This document shows positions 21,855-32,993 of a DNA stretch of 64,000 nucleotides, piece by piece. The stretch's first letter is position 1, and every line of letters starts with the position of its first letter. The stretch spans positions 121,286,754-121,350,753 of the forward strand of contig CP136061.1 in NCBI GenBank assembly GCA_032622095.1, read 5' to 3'. The translations under genes were made by a program, and so were the position numbers. The notes beneath the pieces are model-generated. The model saw nothing but the letters and a program-made list of their open reading frames with translations. It was not told the DNA's origin and made no database searches. The DNA comes from Siphonodentalium dalli (taxonomy: Eukaryota; Mollusca; Scaphopoda; Gadilida; Siphonodentaliidae).

Positions 21855-24560
21855 TTGTGTAATAATATCAGTTCTCAAGATATTGTCACTAGATATGAGA
21901 ACATTAATGTCTTCGGATATACACGTTATACATGTAACTCTGCAAACATTGCCGTGCAATCTCCCCAAGTGTGCGAGCAAATATCAAGTACATCGGTCAA
22001 TTCAAAACAAACCGAAAACCATTGTTATGACGGCGAGCTAGACAAACATCACTTGACCGCACCAGTTTCGCTCAGTGTACCGTTAGCTCATGACATATCA
22101 CGTGCGCCGGTCAATCCAAAACAACCCGAAAACCATTGTTTTGACGGCGAGCCAGACAGACATCACGTGACCGTACCAATATCGCTCAATGTAATGTTGA
22201 ATTCTAGTAATCCATTGAGTCCGCTGAATCGTAATGATTGCCCGTGTTACTGTAGCCAATCAACCGCAACCCGTTGTAACGAAGGCCAGGTACACAGTCC
22301 GAACTCGACATGTCGCGCTAGTAACGGTGACCAGTTGAATACCCGAACTGCAAATAATGGTTTTGTCAATGGATCGAGATTTCACATGGTCGGAGTAGGA
22401 GTATCGCTCACAAAACGTCAGGCGACTGAGACAAGCAAAGTAGACGCATATCCCGATCGCGATAGTGAGTTGTCCGCACCAATTGTTCATGCCTATGTTT
22501 CTGACGATTCTCAATCTACCGAACCTGAATCGCCCTTATTAAGCACCTACGACATTTTGAGAGAAACACGGGAGATAATGTATGGCAATGTTTGTGAAAT
22601 GTCTTCAAATAATGTTAATTTAGAAACATGTATATGTAACAATATTGAGCTGGCTGATATATGTTGTGTTGAAAATGATGATGTTGAGCGTAAATGTACG
22701 TACAGTAGTAGCAAACAAGTAAATGTGAATGTCATTAGGGGCGAAGTTTGTATCAAAGCGCCAAAAGCCACAGATACTGTAATACGTTATTCAAATTCTC
22801 ATTTGCTGGACACCGGCACTCAGTTAAGCTTACATGACACATATAAGTTACAATTACAAAATTGTACAAAAAGCGACACCGATAAAGTTAACGGCAAATT
22901 GTTAATTGACAATGGGCATGTAAATGCATCAATGTCATTGTCACTCACTACAACTGATAGTGCTTGTCACAAAGTGAGTTCAAATGCTGTTTTTGATAAT
23001 TACAATGATAACTCATCCTATCCTAGCGTGTGTAATGACATCGCATCTTACGAACATAATGGTACAGTACAGTACCCATATAGTAATAGCTTGGCGCCAG
23101 ATCTTGTAACTGATTCAAGTACGTTATACAAGTTTTCTACTATGTCACATGCATCTACTGATTTATCGGATGTCCGCAGAAACGTTCGAGAAAGTGTATT
23201 TGTTCCTAATGACGTTCCGATTGAGAACATAAGGGATAATGTATATGCGGATCTCCTGAACATGACTACATGCATTACCGAATCCCACTTTAATTATGAC
23301 CGTAGTTGTGAACAACGCATGGGCGAGCGTCATAATGAACAAAGCATGGCAGACTGTTTTGATCACGTGCCCCAAGCTGTATGGCCCAGTGACAGAGACA
23401 CACCCACGGTAGACTGTTCACTTGATCAATCGGAATGCGATTGGCAGTCAGAAACTGATTATGAGTACTGTAATATTCATGATAGAATAATGAATTACGG
23501 GACAACATCTAACACCGATCTCTATCAATTAACTCCGCTTGATGACAATTTGGAGCATATCACAGCGGACTGTGAGTGTCGTGGTGTAGTTAAAAAAGAC
23601 CACATTATAACGCTAGAGACTAAACCCCTATCAGATATTTTAAAAGACGCACGAGAATTAGTAGATAACACCAATGAAAATAAATGTTCTTTATCACATA
23701 ACAATGACTCACTTGATTATGATCAGGGCGATACTATTGATTGTATGAATGAATATTTGCACGAAAACTATTGTGATGACATTAATATTACAGATACGCC
23801 ATGTTTGTGTAAAAATAATTATCTTGATGTAGCTGAGATATATCCATTCGAACAAGACCTCAATTCCGAAAACAACGAAGGAAATTTCGAAATCTTGTCC
23901 TTAAATGTGTGTGGTCTTCGAAAAAGACTTGAATATCCGGATTTCCAGGAATTTTGTTCTAAATACCATGTCTTATGTCTATCGGAAACAAAAACCGATG
24001 ACTGTGACAAACTGTATTTAAAGGGGTATACCTTTTTTATGAAAAATAGACAAAAACTTTCGCGAATACGGTCAGGTGGAATAGCCATTGGCATCAAAGA
24101 CGAACTTTGTAGATTTTCGAAAATCATTGAAACGCCGTCCAAGTTTGTACATTGGATTGAGATTAAAAGGTCAGAAAATTCATGTAAATTCCATGTAATA
24201 ATAGGTGCAGTATATATACCACCTGAAAGTAGTAACTACGCATCGAAAGACGCATTTACAGAAGTAGAAAGTGAGTTCTTAAATTTAGCGAACCGCACAG
24301 ATAAGATATTCATCACTGGCGATTTCAACGCACGTACATCGCTTGAAACTGATATTAGTAATTATGGTACCGACAACGACATGTTCGAATCGGATATATT
24401 TCACAAAATACTTTCAGAACAATTGATATATTTACACATGACTAATATGCCTATAGCCAGACAGAACCAGGACCACAACAGAAACCAATATGGAATCTCG
24501 CTCTTGAACTTATGTCAACATCACGGTTTTGTTATTTTGAACGGAAGGGCTGGTAAAGAC
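21855..24560 (+). pseudogene. LINE copy A EN-RT ORF, truncated inside the endonuclease
   Basis: Carries the N-terminal extension and most of the AP endonuclease (LNVCGL, SETK, GDFNAR) and stops after NGRAGKD, where copy B's 5' leader begins; the frame runs on to 24,599 by chance. It lacks the 11 residues that a 33-bp segment adds in copy B and carries Ala/Val and Lys/Glu differences. No RT domain, so it cannot be functional. Confidence 0.85.
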
Positions 24561-24748
24561 ATTCGATTTGTTGTCAACAAACATGCTAGTTCACACTAAT
24601 ATATGTCTTGGAGTTGAAGGAAATGTGAACTTGTTGAAGTTGTAATAGTACTAATACAACGAAATTAAGAGACTTGAAATTAATTCGATCGAGTAAGATC
24701 GACTTTCTTGCATGCATGGACTCGTTGGACTGAGCAATCAGTTACATT

Positions 24749-25126
24749 ATGGAAGACTGCTGTGGGAAAAGGAAGTGTTCATCACCTGGAAGTGGTACAC
24801 AATCTCGTGGTTCATATAAAAATTATTTGCGAGAGTCAACAGAAAATATTCCGAAGAGATCTCTACATCGATGGGAGCGAAATGGAAACCCTTCTGACAG
24901 TATGTCATCAATGGAACCTTCACAAAACATGGACGTGCAGTCAACAGATTTATGCCCAGCTTTAGAAATTACTGAACATCAAATTACAGACGATTTGGTT
25001 GATCATTTGCAAATTGATGTCAATCAGGACAAGATGAGCACCACAGGAGATCTTATCAATCGGGCTACAGAGGGAGATATGCGCATGCGTGAACAATGGC
25101 GGTTTGTTTGTATTTTTCCTCTGTGA
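24749..25126 (+). CDS. LINE copy B ORF1a (125 aa)
   Basis: ATG 24,749, a 125-residue protein beginning MEDCCGKRKCSS, Ser/Arg-rich at first and then acidic; no recognised domain. The frame ends soon after MREQWR. A GT at 25,102 and an AG at 25,216-25,217 bracket 116 nt whose removal would join this ORF in frame to ORF1b at its Leu-Val-Met. So it may be the first exon of ORF1 rather than a separate protein. The alternative is a plain upstream ORF. Both copies carry it unchanged except for one residue. Confidence 0.5.
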   Translation: MEDCCGKRKCSSPGSGTQSRGSYKNYLRESTENIPKRSLHRWERNGNPSDSMSSMEPSQNMDVQSTDLCPALEITEHQITDDLVDHLQIDVNQDKMSTTGDLINRATEGDMRMREQWRFVCIFPL

Positions 25127-25224
25127 ATTTTTCAATTAATATGAAATAATGGATTAAATAATGGATTAACACGGGATTATTTTTCTAAAACTGTTATGTG
25201 TGGACTATACTATCCAGGTTAGTA

Positions 25225-26175
25225 ATGGAATACATGCCAGACATGACTCTGTCCAGAGATAGAACTGTTTCATTCGATAGACAAAAATTTGGTCGTTTAA
25301 ATGGCAGAGATGTCTTACGCGGAGTGGAGAGGGTTGTTAACCCGGACGATATCGCGGCCATTCAGGTTACTGATGAAGAATGCTTAATTACTCTGCATTC
25401 ATATGAGGCAAAGGACTTCTTAATTGAACGTGGATTCAAATTGTTCAGGGAATTTATCAGACCCAATGACGTGGAAAATCGCACTATACATGTGACAATA
25501 AGGAATGTCCCATTCGAACTCGGTGACGGCCACATCGTTAAATTTCTGTCTGCTTACGGAAATGTGGTACCAAATTCAATCAGGAGAGGGACATACCAAG
25601 GTTCACACGTGCAGACAGGGGTTCGTTATGTGCAGATAGCTGAGAGTGGTTGTCAGGAAATTCCAAGTGAAGTTAAGATGGGAAAATTCGTGATTAAAAT
25701 GTTCTCTTCCAAAACAATGTGTTTATGTAAATACTGCAATGACCTACATTTCCCGACAACAATATGTGACCAAGAGCGTACAGCCAAAAATAGATGTGGG
25801 CGGTGCTACAGTAGTGCACATAAATCTTGGCAATGTGAAAATGAGATGGTATGCAAATCATGTCTCAACCCTGGACACCGCTCAGATGATCCCATATGCA
25901 AAGGCAAGCCAACTACTGTAAACACTACCACTGATGATGTTGTGAGCAGTAATCGGCAGCCCATACAAAGACCGCCAGACAAACCAGCTATCGGTACCAC
26001 TGATGATTATGTGAGTAGAAATCGACAGCCCATACACAGTCAGCCCACCATGCAGAGACAACCCGCGAACGCTAATCGTCGAGATGATTGGACAACCAAT
26101 CGTGAACGGCTAGGATCTATGTTCTCATATAGTGCAGACACACATCATAAATATCAACAGAGTACCGGTAGCTAA
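25225..26175 (+). CDS. LINE copy B ORF1b: RRM-like region plus three zinc knuckles
   Basis: From ATG 25,225 (316 aa; the frame is open further upstream without an ATG). Residues about 85-160 (IHVTIRNVPFELGDG... GVRYVQI) have the shape of the RRM-like fold common in LINE ORF1 proteins. Then come three CCHC knuckles at about 160-222: CKYC..H..C, CGRCYSSAHKSWQC and CKSCLNPGH..C. The C-terminal third is Gln/Arg/Asn-rich and repeats RQPI. The expected role is binding the element RNA in a ribonucleoprotein. It overlaps the next ORF by about 60 nt in a different frame. Confidence 0.75.
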   Translation: MEYMPDMTLSRDRTVSFDRQKFGRLNGRDVLRGVERVVNPDDIAAIQVTDEECLITLHSYEAKDFLIERGFKLFREFIRPNDVENRTIHVTIRNVPFELGDGHIVKFLSAYGNVVPNSIRRGTYQGSHVQTGVRYVQIAESGCQEIPSEVKMGKFVIKMFSSKTMCLCKYCNDLHFPTTICDQERTAKNRCGRCYSSAHKSWQCENEMVCKSCLNPGHRSDDPICKGKPTTVNTTTDDVVSSNRQPIQRPPDKPAIGTTDDYVSRNRQPIHSQPTMQRQPANANRRDDWTTNRERLGSMFSYSADTHHKYQQSTGS

Positions 26176-27064
26176 TCTGATTGATTTCTGTGAGGTGACA
26201 CGCGATTCAACCCAAAGTGATGATGTTTTTGGTAAACCTGGAGGAAATGAGACACATGATGCAAACACAGGTGTCGATGATGATGATGTTGTTAATGCCG
26301 AAACAAATGTTGATGCTGAAATAAACGGTAGTACTGAAACAAAGTGTGATGCAGACGAAACCAATGGAAATCTCGAAATGGAATGTGGTGATTTCAGGAA
26401 AGTTGTAGATGGAAATAAAGAGGATGAACAGAGTTTAGTGAAAGCCATCGTCCTCGGGGCGAGCAATTGCGGTGGTTTAAAATTGGGCAGGGATGACATC
26501 AAAGTGTTTCAATATTCAGGGGCTAAATATTCCGAAGTGGAGAAACTAATCAACAGTGCAAAGTCAGGCGTCGACCGATTTGAGGTTAAAAAGGTAACAG
26601 TTCACCTCGGCACCAACGATATAGTGGAGAACCATTCGGATCTGGAACTGATTGAAATGGACGTCAGTGATGGTGCCTCTGCTGTACACGAGGCGTTTCC
26701 GTTTGCCACAATTAATTTGTGCAGCATTCCACCCAGGAAAGGCTTGGGTGCTAAGATGAGAGATCACAATTCGATTGCTCTTCGAGTGAACAAATATACT
26801 GAGAGGCTGTGTAAGCGGAAATTCTATTTGAAGTACATTGATAATGCAATGTTCCGTTCCAAAGATGGCAATGGAGTGAAATCGCTTTATAACGCGAGGG
26901 ACCATTCGGGACTGCACTTCAATGAGGATGGCAGAGCAAGACTAGTATCGTCTTTAGTTGGTGCATCTGAATACACATGCACCGATGATACCAGAGTGAA
27001 GCGTGCCAGAGACAGTACCACGCCCACCAATGACAGACCAAAAATGCCGAAAGTCAATACATGA
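26114..27064 (+). CDS. LINE copy B SGNH-esterase-like ORF
   Basis: Open from 26,114 to TGA at 27,062-27,064. No ATG occurs in the first 80 or so codons; the first is in LEMECGDF. An acidic linker (GVDDDDVVNAETN) precedes an SGNH-hydrolase-like domain: VLGASNCGGL (block I, Ser nucleophile, Asn), VHLGTND (block III) and HSGLHFNEDG (block V His). The Asp usual three residues before the block V His is Ser, so catalysis is doubtful. Esterase domains are known in ORF1 of CR1-like LINEs. The frame is +1 relative to ORF1b, so translation would need frameshifting, re-initiation or splicing. Confidence 0.7.
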   Translation, partial: DLCSHIVQTHIININRVPVANLIDFCEVTRDSTQSDDVFGKPGGNETHDANTGVDDDDVVNAETNVDAEINGSTETKCDADETNGNLEMECGDFRKVVDGNKEDEQSLVKAIVLGASNCGGLKLGRDDIKVFQYSGAKYSEVEKLINSAKSGVDRFEVKKVTVHLGTNDIVENHSDLELIEMDVSDGASAVHEAFPFATINLCSIPPRKGLGAKMRDHNSIALRVNKYTERLCKRKFYLKYIDNAMFRSKDGNGVKSLYNARDHSGLHFNEDGRARLVSSLVGASEYTCTDDTRVKRARDSTTPTNDRPKMPKVNT

Positions 27065-27076
27065 ACTGTTAATCAA

Positions 27077-30000
27077 TTGTGTAATAATATCAGTTCTCAA
27101 GATATTGTCACTAGATATGAGAACATTAATGTCTTCGGATATACACGTTATACATGTAACTCTGCAAACATTGCCGTGCAATCTCCCCAAGTGTGCGAGC
27201 AAATATCAAGTACATCGGTCAATTCAAAACAAACCGAAAACCATTGTTATGACGGCGAGCTAGACAAACATCACTTGACCGCACCAGTTTCGCTCAGTGT
27301 ACCGTTAGCTCATGACATATCACGTGCGCCGGTCAATCCAAAACAACCCGAAAACCATTGTTTTGACGGCGAGCCAGACAGACATCACGTGACCGTACCA
27401 ATATCGCTCAATGTAATGTTGACTTCTAGTAATCCATTGAGTCCGCTGAATCGTAATGATTGCCCGTGTTACTGTAGCCAATCAACCGCAACCCGTTGTA
27501 ACGAAGGCCAGGTACACAGAAATCACGTGCTCAATAGCAATCACGCTGTCAGTCCGAACTCGACATGTCGCGCTAGTAACGGTGACCAGTTGAATACCCG
27601 AACTGCAAATAATGGTTTTGTCAATGGATCGAGATTTCACATGGTCGGAGTAGGAGTATCGCTCACAAAACGTCAGGCGACTGAGACAAGCAAAGTAGAC
27701 GCATATCCCGATCGCGATAGTGAGTTGTCCGCACCAATTGTTCATGCCTATGTTTCTGACGATTCTCAATCTACCGAACCTGAATCGCCCTTATTAAGCA
27801 CCTACGACATTTTGAGAGAAACACGGGAGATAATGTATGGCAATGTTTGTGAAATGTCTTCAAATAATGTTAATTTAGAAACATGTATATGTAACAATAT
27901 TGAGCTGGCTGATATATGTTGTGTTGAAAATGATGATGTTGAGCGTAAATGTACGTACAGTAGTAGCAAACAAGTAAATGTGAATGTCATTAGGGGCGAA
28001 GTTTGTATCAAAGCGCCAAAAGCCACAGATACTGTAATACGTTATTCAAATTCTCATTTGCTGGACACCGGCACTCAGTTAAGCTTACATGACACATATA
28101 AGTTACAATTACAAAATTGTACAAAAAGCGACACCGATAAAGTTAACGGCAAATTGTTAATTGACAATGGGCATGTAAATGCATCAATGTCATTGTCACT
28201 CACTACAACTGATAGTGCTTGTCACAAAGTGAGTTCAAATGCTGTTTTTGATAATTACAATGATAACTCATCCTATCCTAGCGTGTGTAATGACATCGCA
28301 TCTTACGAACATAATGGTACAGTACAGTACCCATATAGTAATAGCTTGGCGCCAGATCTTGTAACTGATTCAAGTACGTTATACAAGTTTTCTACTATGT
28401 CACATGCATCTACTGATTTATCGGATGTCCGCAGAAACGTTCGAGAAAGTGTATTTGTTCCTAATGACGTTCCGATTGAGAACATAAGGGATAATGTATA
28501 TGCGGATCTCCTGAACATGACTACATGCATTACCGAATCCCACTTTAATTATGACCGTAGTTGTGAACAACGCATGGGCGAGCGTCATAATGAACAAAGC
28601 ATGGTAGACTGTTTTGATCACGTGCCCCAAGCTGTATGGCCCAGTGACAGAGACACACCCACGGTAGACTGTTCACTTGATCAATCGGAATGCGATTGGC
28701 AGTCAGAAACTGATTATGAGTACTGTAATATTCATGATAGAATAATGAATTACGGGACAACATCTAACACCGATCTCTATCAATTAACTCCGCTTGATGA
28801 CAATTTGGAGCATATCACAGCGGACTGTGAGTGTCGTGGTGTAGTTAAAAAAGACCACATTATAACGCTAGAGACTAAACCCCTATCAGATATTTTAAAA
28901 GACGCACGAGAATTAGTAGATAACACCAATGAAAATAAATGTTCTTTATCACATAACAATGACTCACTTGATTATGATCAGGGCGATACTATTGATTGTA
29001 TGAATGAATATTTGCACGAAAACTATTGTGATGACATTAATATTACAGATACGCCATGTTTGTGTAAAAATAATTATCTTGATGTAGCTGAGATATATCC
29101 ATTCGAACAAGACCTCAATTCCGAAAACAACGAAGGAAATTTCGAAATCTTGTCCTTAAATGTGTGTGGTCTTCGAAAAAGACTTGAATATCCGGATTTC
29201 CAGGAATTTTGTTCTAAATACCATGTCTTATGTCTATCGGAAACAAAAACCGATGACTGTGACAAACTGTATTTAAAGGGGTATACCTTTTTTATGAAAA
29301 ATAGACAAAAACTTTCGCGAATACGGTCAGGTGGAATAGCCATTGGCATCAAAGACGAACTTTGTAGATTTTCGAAAATCATTGAAACGCCGTCCAAGTT
29401 TGTACATTGGATTGAGATTAAAAGGTCAGAAAATTCATGTAAATTCCATGTAATAATAGGTGCAGTATATATACCACCTGAAAGTAGTAACTACGCATCG
29501 AAAGACGCATTTACAGAAGTAGAAAGTGAGTTCTTAAATTTAGCGAACCGCACAGATAAGATATTCATCACTGGCGATTTCAACGCACGTACATCGCTTG
29601 AAACTGATATTAGTAATTATGGTACCGACAACGACATGTTCGAATCGGATATATTTCACGAAATACTTTCAGAACAATTGATATATTTACACATGACTAA
29701 TATGCCTATAGCCAGACAGAACCAGGACCACAACAGAAACCAATATGGAATCTCGCTCTTGAACTTATGTCAACATCACGGTTTTGTTATTTTGAACGGA
29801 AGGGCTGGTAAAGACAAAAACGTTGGCGCATTCACCAGTCAAAATAAGACCGTAATTGATTATACATTATTTTTAGCGACAGCTCTACCAGCTATATTGG
29901 ACTTCCAAGTACTCCAATTTAGCCCATTAGCATCAGATATACATTGCGGTCTCGTAACAACGCTCAATTCTGAATATGCACGTTAGTGGCCCACTGACAA

Positions 30001-32506
30001 TGACACGACGTCTGCCAGCAAAACGAACCGCGTAAAAAAGTGGGACCCTTCTAAACGACCAGAATTTGTTGAAAATATTGATTATAATGCCATTTCCAGC
30101 ATACACCACTTATTGAATTCACTCAAGCCGAACGAGTTGTGCCCCGAAGCAATTAATATGATTGTCACCTCCATAAGCAAAGTCATGACAAGAACGGCAG
30201 AAAATACTTTAGGTGTGCACACTGAACGGACAATTAGGCAGTCGAATAACCGTAGAAATGGTAAAAATAAACCATGGTTCAATGAAGCGTGCCGATTTGC
30301 ACGACAGTCTTATCGGAGAGCTTCTCGTGCTCAAAAATTAAGCCGGGACTCCACCTCAGATAGAGATATGAAACAAGCGTCTCGCGTTTATAAAAGCGAA
30401 ATGGACAAATCAATTAGAGCACACAGAGATATGATTACTCGCGAAATGTCAGCTTTACAACACGGTAGCCCGCGTGATTTCTGGAAGAAAATTAGGGGCG
30501 GAAATTCTCAACGCATTGATGCTACTCTCGATGATTTGACACATTATTTTCAGAACATCAATGCGACTAAACACGATGACGACCCATTAATAGAACGGGA
30601 CATAATTGAACTATTTAACGTAGACGCGAATACCGACCTGAACCGACCGATCACCGAAGAGGAAATAAGACAAGCCATTAAGGGTCTCAAAAATAACAAA
30701 TCAAGCGGCCATGATCTTATTCTCAATGACTATATCAAAGCCTCTTCAGATGTTTTCATCGGCATATACTGCAAATTGTTTAACATAGTATTTAACACGG
30801 GGATAATACCGGCAGATTGGGTGATAGGTACTATTGTACCTCTTTACAAAAATAAGGGTGACCCGACCGACCCCAGTAATTATAGGCCGATCACCCTTCT
30901 GAGTTGTTTTGGTAAACTGTTTACTAAGATCTTATCCAACCGTTTGGGACAATTCACTGACGATTTTGACGTTATATCAGAAAATCAGGCCGGTTTCAGG
31001 AAAAATTATTCGACTATCGACAACATTTTCATTTTAAATTTATTATTTGAAATAAGTAGAAAATTAAACAAGAAATTATTATGTGCGTTCATTGACTTCC
31101 AAAAGGCATTCGACATGGTGTGGAGGCAAGGACTTTGGATGAAAATTTTGAAATATGGGATCAATGGGAAAATATTTACGGTTATTGCCAACATGTATAA
31201 TCATATTAAATCCTGTGTTCAAGCAGAGGGAAGTAAATCCATTTACTTCCCCTGCCATGCTGGTGTTAGACAAGGTGAGAACCTATCCCCCCTACTATTC
31301 ACACTGTACTTGAACGATTTGCAAGAATATTTACTTGATAACGACGTAGTGGGCTTAAAAACAATAGACCTAGAGATAGAGAATCGACTCAACTGTTATG
31401 TGAAAATATTCATGATTATGTACGCCGATGATACGACAATCATGGCGGAAACCCCAAAAGTATTACAACAACAACTGGACCTCTTTGAAAAATATTGCAA
31501 TAAATGGAAATTAACAGTGAATATCGAGAAAACGAAAATTGTCAACTTTTCGAAGACCAGTCTTCCAAAAAAGACAAAATTTCTGTTCAAAGGAAGAAGA
31601 ATCGAAACAGTAAACAAATTTAATTACCTAGGAATAATATTTTGCAAATCTGGATCATTCACGACGGCAAAAAAGGCCCTGGCAGAAAAAGCTACCAAAG
31701 CCATGTACTCAGTTATTGGCAATTCGCGAAAGCACTGTCTCTCGATCAAAACCCAACTTGATTTGTTCGACTTGCACGTTATGCCAATTTTATTATATGG
31801 TTGCGAGATTTGGGGTTTCGGTAACAATGATATTCTTGAAAAAGTTCATCGAAAATTTATGAAGCATATTCTTCACCTGAGGCCATCTACTCCCAACTTT
31901 ATGCTGTATGGGGAATATGGGAGACTACCAATTGACGTGTATATAAACACGAGAATAATAAAATATTGGTGCAAAATTATGAACAGTGAGGAGGTGAGAT
32001 ATCCCAGAATACTTCTGAAATTAGCACAGACTATGTTCGATATCAACGCTAATCATTTCCCTTTGTTACACCGAATCTATGATTTATTAGACCATTGTAA
32101 CCAATTACATGCATGGCACATGGAACGCATACCGGATACTGCCCAATTCGTTTCGTATATAAAGTTTAGTTTAATTTCACAATTCACGGATAATTGGGAA
32201 ACTGATATGAACAACTCCAGTCGTGGTAAGATATACCAATTTTTTAAACATGACTTATCTTTTGAAAGGTATCTAACGTGGAACGTAGTAAACCGGATTA
32301 CATTATGTAAATTTAGAACCAGTAATCACCATTTACCTATTGAAACAGGACTCTGGCGAAAACCTGAACAAACTAACCGACTATGTCCACTCTGTAACTC
32401 CAGAAAGATTGGAGATGAATTTCATTATCTTCTTGAATGCGAGAGACTATCACCCGAAAGACAGCGATTACTATCAAAATTTACTAACAAAATACTATCA
32501 CAATGA
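27077..32506 (+). CDS. LINE copy B extension-endonuclease-RT ORF, interrupted by one TAG
   Basis: In frame with the esterase ORF after one TGA. Residues 1-686 form an unrecognised Asp/Asn/Ser/Cys-rich extension with a 38-residue repeat (about 47-84 and 85-122; KQ.ENHC.DGE core) and two DIL..(T/A)RE-type motifs. Residues about 687-965 are the AP endonuclease: LNVCGL, SETK, GAVYIPP, GDFNAR, IDY, SDIHC. A TAG at 29,984 interrupts the frame, which then continues to RT: NYRPITLLS, FIDFQKAFD (about 31,087), GVRQGENLSP, YADD (31,421-31,432), NYLGI. A C-terminal zinc motif LCPLC..DEFHYLLEC lies near 32,383-32,442. Stop TGA at 32,504. The enzyme would nick target DNA and prime reverse transcription. 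It is inactive unless the TAG is bypassed. Confidence 0.85.
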
Positions 32507-32967
32507 GTGAAATACTTAACCAGAACAATTCAACAGACATACGGAAATTGTGCGACTTTATTAAAATAATCAATCGTAAACTTATAAATTCAGATAAGCT
32601 TGGGTAGATACCGAAAAAGATAGTAAATGACACAGTATTCCTACGAACCTAACACGAAATAACATGTGCAAGCGACTAAACCAGAGTGGATACATACTCT
32701 TAATTATATTACCTCGCTGGTAATATAATTGAGGGTGTCTATGCACTTTGTGTGGATCAGTCATATATGACACCATAGTATATAGCGTCAGCAGACAGCA
32801 CCTATGGCAAACAGGTATATTATTTATATTGTAAATACTTTTCATATATTATAATGTATATCATTTGTATTTCTATTATGTAAGTCATGTACATAAAATG
32901 TATTATATGTTATCTTAATACCTATGTATTATGGGTCAAAAAGATTAAACGAATTGAATTGAATTGA
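32507..32967 (+). other. LINE copy B 3' UTR and tail
   Basis: Non-coding, AT-rich, ending ACGAATTGAATTGAATTGA. A stem-loop lies at 32,699-32,732. A short pentamer tail in place of poly(A) is typical of CR1/L2-like LINEs. Confidence 0.65.
32699..32732 (+). promoter_or_regulatory. Stem-loop in LINE 3' UTR
   Basis: TAATTATATTACC and GGTAATATAATT pair around the loop TCGCT. LINE RTs often recognise a 3' hairpin of their own RNA; that role here is inference. Confidence 0.5.
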
Positions 32968-32993
32968 TGATGAACCTGAATATGGCTTTGATT

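Larger units (their letters stand above)
19338..24560 (+). mobile_element. CR1-like LINE, copy A, lacking its 3' part
   Basis: Starts CATTCGATTTGTTGTCAACA at 19,338 and runs colinearly with copy B (offset 5,222) to GGTAAAGAC at 24,560, where it meets the 5' end of copy B. In copy B the same point is inside the endonuclease domain (29,815). The missing RT half is not found after copy B. About seven substitutions and one 33-bp deletion (at 22,295) separate the copies over 5.2 kb. LINEs normally lose 5' sequence, so a missing 3' half is unusual. Confidence 0.9.
24560..32967 (+). mobile_element. CR1-like LINE, copy B, near full length (8.4 kb)
   Basis: The order is: 5' leader (about 190 bp), ORF1a, ORF1b (zinc knuckles), SGNH-esterase ORF, then one large frame with N-terminal extension, AP endonuclease, RT and a C-terminal CCHC. 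It ends in a 3' UTR of about 450 bp with a stem-loop and a short (GAATT)n tail (32,950-32,966). An esterase in ORF1 is an established trait of CR1-like elements; the clade name beyond that is inference. Two single stop codons and one frame change interrupt the reading frames. No target duplication could be assigned around the A-B pair. Confidence 0.9.

Noticed and set aside
22260-23508. Minus-strand ORFs of 70-95 aa opposite the LINE extension
   Set aside because: Shadows of the plus-strand LINE frame, present in both copies only because the copies are near identical.
19338-32967. A bacterial or viral operon reading of the overlapping ORFs
   Set aside because: AP endonuclease, RT and zinc knuckles with a LINE-type tail identify a non-LTR retrotransposon. 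Several apparent starts are GTG or TTG and are not used in animals.
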